12,624 nt of DNA, taken from assembly GCA_021413405.1 (NCBI GenBank), contig JAIOQL010000663.1, positions 1 to 12,624 on the forward strand, read 5' to 3'. A model generated the notes under the pieces. That model was not told the origin of the DNA and searched no databases. It saw nothing but the letters and a program-made list of their open reading frames with translations. Below, piece by piece: positions 7,656 through 12,624 of the stretch. How positions within the stretch are numbered: position 1 is the stretch's first letter; every line of letters starts with the position of its first letter. The position numbers were made by a program, and so were the translations under genes. The DNA comes from Leptospira sp. Its GTDB lineage: Bacteria; Spirochaetota; Leptospiria; Leptospirales; Leptospiraceae.

Positions 7656-8484
7656 TTATCCCAATACTTTTTTCATTGTAGATCCGACATCTGCTATCGA
7701 CTGGCAAACATGAATCCCTGCTTCCTTCATTGCTTTCATTTTAGATGTGGCAGTTCCCATTCCTCCGCTAATAATTGCACCCGCATGACCCATTCTTTTT
7801 CCCGGAGGAGCTGTCTGGCCTGCAATGAAACCTACAATAGGCTTTTTGATATGATTTTTTGCATATTCGGCAGCTTCTTCCTCGTTTGTTCCGCCAATCT
7901 CGCCGATCATAACGATCCCTTTAGTATCCGGGTCTTCGTTAAAAAGCTTTAAGGCGTCAATATGCGTTGTTCCGACAATCGGATCCCCACCGATACCTAT
8001 GCTAGGTCAAAGTTCCAGAACGGGAGACGACACCAATACCGCCAATTTCATGGATAAATCCCGGCATGATTCCGATCTTACATTCTCCAGGCGTAGTGAG
8101 ACCGGGACAATTTGGCCCGATCAACCTCGTTTTTTTTGAATTCCCAAGTACACTCCATACACGAAGCATATCATGAGTAGGTATCCCTTCCGTTATGCAT
8201 ACAATCAAAGGAATTTCGGCGAATACTCCTTCTAAAATGGCATCAGCTGCAAATGGGGGCGGGACAAAAATGCAGGCAGCATTGGCACCCTCCTGCTTCA
8301 TTGCATCTTTGAGTGTATTGAAAATGGGAACACCATGCTCCGTTTTTTGCCCACCCTTACCAGGAGTGACACCGGCAACGACTTTCGTGCCATATTCCAT
8401 CATCTGGGCTGTATGAAACGACCCCTCTTTACCAGTTATTCCCTGAACTACTACTCTTGTATTTTTATTTACCAGTACTGACAT
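7656..8484 (-). pseudogene. sucD: Succinyl-CoA synthetase alpha subunit, frameshifted with internal deletion
   Basis: The ADP/GDP-forming alpha subunit makes or uses succinyl-CoA in the TCA cycle, together with SucC. The first part (8484-8002) gives 160 residues with the CoA-binding domain: VVVQGITGKEG near 12-22, GPNCPGL, and SRSGTLT. It then hits TAG at 8004-8002. The family sequence resumes in another frame at about 8000 (IGIGGDP), continues through GEIGG and the phosphohistidine motif GHAGAI, and ends at TAA 7658-7656. Compared with E. coli SucD, about 17 residues (the YEAV...GQSTC helix) are absent, fitting loss of about 47 nt, which also shifts the frame. Restoring the frame alone would therefore not restore the helix after the SGTLT phosphate loop. 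An ATG at 7910 with AGGG six bases ahead could start the C-terminal piece separately. The upstream start is ATG with AAAGGA, 11 nt after sucC. A real mutation or a sequence/assembly error are both possible. Confidence 0.88.
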
Positions 8485-8495
8485 ATCGATTCCTT

Positions 8496-9662
8496 TTATT
8501 TGATAGCCGCAACAATTTTATCAGCACCTTCCCGTGCATGATCTGCTACCATTAGTTTGATTCCGCTTTCACTCAGGATTTTTTTCCCTTCTTCTGCGTT
8601 GGTTCCCTTCAGACGCACAACGAGAGGAACATTGATGTTGACAGCCTTTGCGGCTTCCACGATTCCCTGTGCTATCCTGTCACACCGGACAATCCCGCCA
8701 AAAATATTGACGAAGATTCCTTTTACATTCGGATCGCTAAGAATAATCTTGAATCCGTTTGTAACAGTGCTAACGTTTGCACCACCACCAACGTCAAGAA
8801 AGTTGGCAGGTTCAGCCCCTGCCAGTTTCACAATATCCATGGTGGCCATAGCCAACCCTGCCCCATTTACCATACATCCGATGTTTCCATCCAGTTTAAC
8901 ATAGTTCAAATTGTATTCACTGGCCTGCAATTCGAGGGGATCCTCTTCGGTTTTGTCCCGGTACAATTTTGTGTCGGCATGACGGAAATCGGCATTATCA
9001 TCAAGGGTGATTTTACAATCTCCTGCAACGATTTCATTTTCTTTAGTGAGAATCAGCGGATTGATTTCAAGCATGGAACAATCTTCTTCAAGATATGCTT
9101 CGTAAATTGCCGCAAAGAATGCAGCTGCAGATTTATGCGATTCTACAGGCAAGCCCAGATCGAAAGCAATTTGCCTTGCCTGGTTTGGCTGAATTCCGAT
9201 TCCGGGATCAATTTCAATCTTCAGGATTTTTTCAGGATGCGTTGCGGCAACTTCTTCGATGTCCATCCCGCCTTCTGCTGAAACCATGAAAATTGTCTTT
9301 TTAACAGACCGTTCGAGGAGAATGCTCAGATAGTATTCCTTTGCAATATTGATCCCCTGCTCGAGGTAGACTTTCAGAACTTTCTTGCCTTCGGGGCCGG
9401 TCTGAGGAGTGATCAGCTGCATTCCAAGAATTTTATCAATGGCGGCTAACGCATCTTCACGGGTTTTGGTAACCTTTACGCCGCCACCTTTACCGCGGCC
9501 ACCTGCGTGGATCTGGGCCTTCACAACAACCACCGGGCCAAGTTTTGAAACTTCATCGTAGGCCTTCGGACCATCTTCTCTTTTATCTATAACTACACCT
9601 GATGGAGTTTTTACTTTGTGCTTTCGCAGAATTTCTTTTGCCTGGTACTCGTGGATTTTCAT
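8496..9662 (-). CDS. sucC: Succinyl-CoA synthetase beta subunit
   Basis: Nucleotide-binding beta subunit of succinyl-CoA synthetase, which couples succinyl-CoA cleavage to NTP formation in the cytosolic TCA cycle. It has 388 residues, the same length as E. coli SucC, and is complete. The N-terminal ATP-grasp domain shows GGRGKGGG at about 54-61, the KEYYLSILLER strand, EINPL at 199-203 and GDCKI at 214-218 for metal and nucleotide. The C-terminal flavodoxin-like domain shows GNIGCMVNGAGLAMATMD, NFLDVGGGA, VNIFGGIVRCD and VRLKGTN. The ATG at 9662 has AGGAAAG upstream, and a TATAAT box lies 33 nt before it. The partner sucD begins 11 nt downstream with its ribosome site overlapping the sucC stop, the usual sucCD operon, but that partner is broken here. 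ATP versus GTP preference cannot be read by eye. Confidence 0.96.
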   Translation of the reverse strand: MKIHEYQAKEILRKHKVKTPSGVVIDKREDGPKAYDEVSKLGPVVVVKAQIHAGGRGKGGGVKVTKTREDALAAIDKILGMQLITPQTGPEGKKVLKVYLEQGINIAKEYYLSILLERSVKKTIFMVSAEGGMDIEEVAATHPEKILKIEIDPGIGIQPNQARQIAFDLGLPVESHKSAAAFFAAIYEAYLEEDCSMLEINPLILTKENEIVAGDCKITLDDNADFRHADTKLYRDKTEEDPLELQASEYNLNYVKLDGNIGCMVNGAGLAMATMDIVKLAGAEPANFLDVGGGANVSTVTNGFKIILSDPNVKGIFVNIFGGIVRCDRIAQGIVEAAKAVNINVPLVVRLKGTNAEEGKKILSESGIKLMVADHAREGADKIVAAIK

Positions 9663-9694
9663 TATTTTTCTTTCCTGGGTTAAATGATTAAAGG

Positions 9695-9723
9695 ATTATA
9701 TATGCCGGAAATAGCTTTTGCCA
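9695..9723 (-). promoter_or_regulatory. Probable sucCD promoter
   Basis: On the minus strand a perfect TATAAT (9700-9695) lies 33 nt before the sucC start, with a poor -35 (TGGCAA, 9723-9718) at 17-nt spacing. Transcription would begin near 9688, giving a leader of about 26 nt that contains the AGGAAAG ribosome site. The rest of the 102-nt gap 9663-9764 shows TTTCCGG twice, about 45 nt apart, with no clear meaning. Confidence 0.45.
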
Positions 9724-9764
9724 CTCCCATAACACTGTCACTCAAAATTTATTCCGGAAACAAC

Positions 9765-10412
9765 TCACATCTTGAGTAACTTGAACGCGTGGGTCCATTG
9801 GTTTCCCGAAAGACCGGGTATACACCAGAGAATGCAAAGTGGCTCGATGGCTCTTGCAGCTTCTACTTTTCCCATATTCTCAACATCCCATCCAAACTGT
9901 TTCAGAATCCCGTTCACTTCTTCTTTGGCAGAATCAGAATTCCCGCAAATAAACATACTTGGCTTACCGCCCGGAAACTTAGGATCAATCATAAATGAAT
10001 TTCCCACGCAACTGAATGATTTTACAAAATTTGCCTCTGGGGCCAGCTTCTGAAGTCTTTCGAGAAGAGAATCATTCGGGCCGGTAAAAAACTGCAGTAC
10101 CCCGTTCACCGGGGGAGCATCCGCAATCGGATTCGTAGTATCGATTACTGTTTTGCCCTTGAGATTTTCCAATCCACACTGCCGGAGTATCTCTTCGGCA
10201 ACATTTCCCTTTACGCAGAAAACAAGTATTTCTCCTGATTTTGCAGCATCAGAGAAAGTCCCACCGGTTGTATTTCCGCCCAAAGTGCCTGCAAGTTCCC
10301 TGGCTTTTCCTCCGTCTCTCGATCCTATGATTATTTCATACCCATTTTTCAAAAAACCTTTTGCAAGTGACTGGGCAACAACTCCTGTTCCAATGATTCC
10401 AATTTTTTTCAT
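9765..10412 (-). CDS. NADP-binding oxidoreductase related to F420:NADP reductase
   Basis: A 215-residue single-domain Rossmann protein of the FNO/STEAP-like family (often named NADPH-dependent F420 reductase, or NAD(P)-binding protein). The fold starts at once with GIIGTGVVAQSLAKG (5-19). Ser31-Arg32 in IIGSRD lie where the family contacts the 2'-phosphate, so NADP(H) is likely. TNPIADAPP at 93-101 and FVKSFSCVGN at 129-138 match conserved family blocks. The real electron acceptor is unknown: nothing in the window makes F420, so the F420 name should not be taken literally; a flavin or other small substrate is possible. It stands apart, 86 nt after ruvA and 102 nt before sucC. The ATG has only a distant AGGG (about 17 nt), so translation initiation may be weak or use an AU-rich leader. 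No obvious link to its neighbours. Confidence 0.8.
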   Translation of the reverse strand: MKKIGIIGTGVVAQSLAKGFLKNGYEIIIGSRDGGKARELAGTLGGNTTGGTFSDAAKSGEILVFCVKGNVAEEILRQCGLENLKGKTVIDTTNPIADAPPVNGVLQFFTGPNDSLLERLQKLAPEANFVKSFSCVGNSFMIDPKFPGGKPSMFICGNSDSAKEEVNGILKQFGWDVENMGKVEAARAIEPLCILWCIPGLSGNQWTHAFKLLKM

Positions 10413-10498
10413 AAATATAAAATAAATTTCCCTATAATTTTTGCAATCTTTTCCTTTACAATTTCGGGAACCGCATCATCGGCATTTTACGGCAGCTT

Positions 10499-11095
10499 TC
10501 ACAGACCCCGCAGAGCCTCTTTTATTATTTCTGCAGTATCATCAAGTCCCTTCTCTTTTATTATCCTGGCAACTTCCTTTGTAGCCGTTTTTTCGTCGAA
10601 CCCAAGCTGCATAAGAGCAAGCACACTCAAATCTTTTTTCTCTTCCTTCGAAGGTGTATAGTCATCCCCTTCGTTCAGGAATGTTTCAAATTTCTTCAGA
10701 TTCCGTTTGACTTCAAAAATAATTTTTTCAGAGGTTTTTCCCTTTACTTTCGGAATTTTTTCAAGTTTTTCCCTTTCATCTGATACTGCAATCTGGTAGA
10801 TTTCATTGGCCGATAAAAAAGATAAAATTTTAAGAGCCGTCATTTCGCCAATCCCATCAAGCGATTTCATGACCTTGAATAGCTCCCTGTCCTTGTAGCT
10901 CAGAAATCCGTATAATTTCTGCATCCTGTCGGTTATTGAATGATAAACATGTAGATGAATTTCCGAATTCAGTTTTTCTTTCAGTTCCAGATAGGATTTG
11001 AAACTTATAAAAATTTCATACGTTATGCGATCTGCTTCAATGAAAAGATAATTAACATCGAGCCTGACAAGCTTTCCCCTGATACCAGAAATCAT
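10499..11095 (-). CDS. ruvA: Holliday junction branch migration protein RuvA
   Basis: Junction-binding subunit of RuvAB, which moves Holliday junctions during recombinational repair in the cytoplasm. The 198 residues fit the usual length. Domain I is the OB-fold (about 1-62, opening MISGIRGKLVRLD). Domain II has two helix-hairpin-helix units: LDGIGEMTALKIL (about 79-91) and IPKVKGKTSEKIIFEVK (about 113-129). Domain III (about 150-198) ends in LMQLGFDEKTATKEVARI, the RuvB-contact domain. The second hairpin reads PKVKGKT where many RuvAs have PGIGKKT, a notable but probably tolerated change. The ATG follows the TGA of the dehydrogenase gene by one base (TGATATG), so translation is likely coupled to it. 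ruvB and ruvC are not in the window. Confidence 0.93.
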   Translation of the reverse strand: MISGIRGKLVRLDVNYLFIEADRITYEIFISFKSYLELKEKLNSEIHLHVYHSITDRMQKLYGFLSYKDRELFKVMKSLDGIGEMTALKILSFLSANEIYQIAVSDEREKLEKIPKVKGKTSEKIIFEVKRNLKKFETFLNEGDDYTPSKEEKKDLSVLALMQLGFDEKTATKEVARIIKEKGLDDTAEIIKEALRGL

Positions 11096-11096
11096 A

Positions 11097-12014
11097 TCAA
11101 AGTTCCGTCGCGTTCAATTTTTCGTTCACTTTAAGCAACGAGCAGAAATCTTCTTCGCCAAAACCGCTATTCATCCCCGAATCATAAACTGCTTTCAGGG
11201 AAGAACTCAACGGAAGGGATGCATGGTTCTTCATCGCAAGCCTGAGTGCATGATTCAGATCCTTGTTCATGTTCTTCAATGAAAAGTGAGTTTCAAAATT
11301 ATGACTGAAAAGAAACGGAAACTTGAAATCAGAAATCCCGGATTTTGCAGCAGATTGCGAAAGAATTTCGTTTAGTGTTTCCCTCTTCACTCCCGATTTG
11401 ACAGCGAGCATAAACCCCTCCATGTAAATCTGGAGAATTCCCGCCTGGATCATATTGATGGTTATTTTGGCAAGCTGCCCGGAACCTGTTTCTCCGCATC
11501 GCACTACATTCTTTCCGCAGGCTTCAAAGATAAATCTGCAATCTTCAAAATCTGCATCCGATCCGCCCATCATGAAAAGAATCTGCCCGTCCCTGGCCGC
11601 GGTCCTGCTTCCGGTCATCGGCGAATCTATAAACCTCGCTCCTTTCTTCAGACAGGCAAGATTCATTTCCATTGTCAGCTCAGGGGAAGTAGTGCCGACA
11701 TCGAGTAATATACCCTGAAGAGATTCAAGGACCCCGCCCGAATAAAAAATGCTCCGTATGTTCTTATCTTCAGTCAGACAGAAAATCGTGTAATCAGAAT
11801 CTGTTACTGCATCTTTCGGACAGTCAACAACCTGAGTGTTTTCATCTTCCATATCCCTGATTTTATCCGGATTTCTTGCAAAAAGTTTTAATTTCGCACC
11901 TGTTTTCTTCAGGTTATTTGCTATCCCCCGGCCCATAATACCTGCACCGATCAGTCCAATTTTTTTTGTTCCTGCCATAGACTGAACATTCAGGGAATTC
12001 AAAGTTGCCGACAA
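11097..12014 (-). CDS. NAD(P)-dependent beta-hydroxyacid dehydrogenase (HIBADH/GlxR family)
   Basis: Cytosolic oxidoreductase of the 3-hydroxyisobutyrate dehydrogenase / tartronate semialdehyde reductase family. Motifs in order: GLIGAGIMGRG (20-30) for the dinucleotide; FARNPDK (45-51), where Arg47 hints at NADP(H) preference; DVGTTSPE (105-112); SPMTGSRTAARDG (131-143) for the substrate; GSGQLAKITINM (177-188) with catalytic Lys183 and Asn187; and NKDLNHAL (250-257) at the start of the last substrate contact. At 305 residues it is near the family norm. The start is taken as TTG at 12014, because AAGGA lies seven bases upstream; the internal ATG at residue 13 has no ribosome site, although homologues often begin near there. 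Its stop is one base before ruvA. The physiological substrate (hydroxyisobutyrate, glyoxylate-derived semialdehyde, succinic semialdehyde) cannot be told from sequence alone. Confidence 0.88.
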   Translation of the reverse strand: MSATLNSLNVQSMAGTKKIGLIGAGIMGRGIANNLKKTGAKLKLFARNPDKIRDMEDENTQVVDCPKDAVTDSDYTIFCLTEDKNIRSIFYSGGVLESLQGILLDVGTTSPELTMEMNLACLKKGARFIDSPMTGSRTAARDGQILFMMGGSDADFEDCRFIFEACGKNVVRCGETGSGQLAKITINMIQAGILQIYMEGFMLAVKSGVKRETLNEILSQSAAKSGISDFKFPFLFSHNFETHFSLKNMNKDLNHALRLAMKNHASLPLSSSLKAVYDSGMNSGFGEEDFCSLLKVNEKLNATEL

Positions 12015-12172
12015 TTCTTTTTCCTTTGACTTTTGAAAAGTTCCACGAAAAATTGAAATGCGTTCCGGGATTTCGCCATTGCAAATGCCGACATTTATAT
12101 TATGTTCAGAACCAAAATACCGGATTTTAAGTCAAATGTTTACAAACTGATCGAAAAGTTAATATAGTAAAC
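12015..12172. promoter_or_regulatory. Divergent intergenic region with promoter-like boxes and two dyads
   Basis: 158 nt between the minus-strand dehydrogenase and the plus-strand MCE gene. For the plus gene, TTTACA (12139-12144) and TATAGT (12163-12168) are 18 nt apart, with the ATG only five bases after the -10. TAATAT at 12160-12165 is an alternative -10. Either implies a leaderless or nearly leaderless mRNA, and no Shine-Dalgarno precedes that ATG. TGTTTAC (12137-12143) and GTAAACA (12167-12173) form a perfect inverted repeat flanking these boxes, possibly an operator. Nearer the dehydrogenase, ACTTTTGAAAAGT (12029-12041) is a 13-bp palindrome just before its ribosome site. An AT-rich TATAAT-like stretch (about 12096-12104) may serve the minus strand. 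All of this is by eye. Confidence 0.4.
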
Positions 12173-12624
12173 ATGAAAATCGGTACATCACTCCTTGTCG
12201 GCGGTCTTTTCTTCAGTGCGTTAGGCGTTATTGGATATTTCACCATAATAACAGAAGGCGGTCCTCTGAAAAAAGAAGGGAAATCTGTAAAGATTTTCTT
12301 CCCTAACGCTGAGGGAATCAAAATAGGAAACAAGGTAACGGTCCAGGGTGTTCCGTATGGCTATGTCTCCCGTGTAGATCTGATCCAGCTGGATAACGAA
12401 GGCCGGCCTCTCGAAAAAGGGAATGCAGGTGTGATGACAAGAGTTCAGGTAACTCTTGTTCTGAGTGGCCCTCTTGTTCTTTACGAGAATTATGATATCA
12501 AAATAAAGAATGAAAGTCTTTTGTCCGGACGTGTAATATCAATAGACCCGTGCAGCGCCTACCAGATCGACCCGAAAACAAGATCTGTTAAACTGGGAAG
12601 TGCACCTGTTTCTTCCGTCGATAT
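12173..12624 (+). CDS. MCE/MlaD-family lipid-transport protein, partial, C-terminus off the right edge
   Basis: Periplasmic substrate-binding component of an Mla/MCE-type phospholipid transporter, anchored in the inner membrane. The visible 150 codons begin with one N-terminal membrane helix (about 4-25), then the MCE domain: VKIFFPNAEGIKIGNKVTVQGVPYGYV (about 39-65), which matches the family's GL-x-x-G-x-x-V-x-x-x-G-V-x-V-G core, and a second half with VTLVLSGPLVLYENYDIKI and SLLSGRVISIDP. An inserted segment (about 73-87) lies within the domain. The reading frame runs off the right edge, so length and any C-terminal helices are unknown. The ATG at 12173 has no Shine-Dalgarno and follows a promoter-like pair closely. 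It is the only plus-strand gene here. Usual partners (MlaE permease, MlaF ATPase) are not visible and may lie downstream. Confidence 0.85.
   Translation, partial: MKIGTSLLVGGLFFSALGVIGYFTIITEGGPLKKEGKSVKIFFPNAEGIKIGNKVTVQGVPYGYVSRVDLIQLDNEGRPLEKGNAGVMTRVQVTLVLSGPLVLYENYDIKIKNESLLSGRVISIDPCSAYQIDPKTRSVKLGSAPVSSVD

Noticed and set aside
12127..12333. Minus-strand frame opposite the start of the MCE gene
   Set aside because: It lies antisense to the clearly coding membrane helix and MCE domain and has no initiation signal.
1..12624. CRISPR array, mobile element or defence island
   Set aside because: No regularly spaced repeats, no terminal inverted repeats, no transposase, integrase, nuclease or toxin motifs were seen; the content is housekeeping.

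Overview
The window looks like chromosomal backbone of a Gram-negative bacterium. My best guess is a spirochaete of the Leptospira group. The reasons are the mix of a fused IcmF acyl-CoA mutase, a TolC-type outer-membrane protein, an MCE/MlaD protein and a DUF6687-like protein, frequent TTG/GTG starts, and roughly 40-42% GC. This is recognition by eye and was not tested by a search. I see no tRNA, rRNA, CRISPR array, insertion sequence, integrase or phage gene.

Layout from left to right. All genes up to 12014 are on the minus strand, so they are transcribed right to left. 1-2534 holds most of a coenzyme-B12 acyl-CoA mutase of the IcmF type, cut by the left edge. 2593-3441 is a 1-acylglycerol-3-phosphate-type acyltransferase. 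3523-4497 and 4504-5856 are a tightly spaced pair: a DUF6687-like protein of unknown function and a membrane-anchored SH3-domain protein. 5915-7528 is a TolC-family outer-membrane protein. 7656-8484 is sucD, broken by an apparent deletion and frameshift. 8496-9662 is an intact sucC with a recognisable promoter. 9765-10412 is an NADP-binding protein related to F420:NADP oxidoreductase. 10499-11095 is ruvA. 11097-12014 is a beta-hydroxyacid dehydrogenase whose stop almost touches the ruvA start. After a 158-bp divergent intergenic region, an MCE/MlaD-type lipid-transport gene starts on the plus strand at 12173 and runs off the right edge. No stretch longer than 300 bases lacks a gene; the largest gap is the divergent region 12015-12172.

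How the genes relate. sucC and sucD should form succinyl-CoA synthetase of the TCA cycle, but sucD as read here could not give a working alpha subunit. IcmF would interconvert isobutyryl-CoA and n-butyryl-CoA. The acyltransferase, TolC and MCE proteins all concern the cell envelope. Otherwise the genes look like separate housekeeping functions on one strand, and I did not find a convincing new multi-gene system. The points most worth a second look are the sucD lesion, the strong excess of CCGG/TCCGGA in the window, the DUF6687-like/SH3 pair, and the inverted repeat over the likely promoter of the MCE gene.
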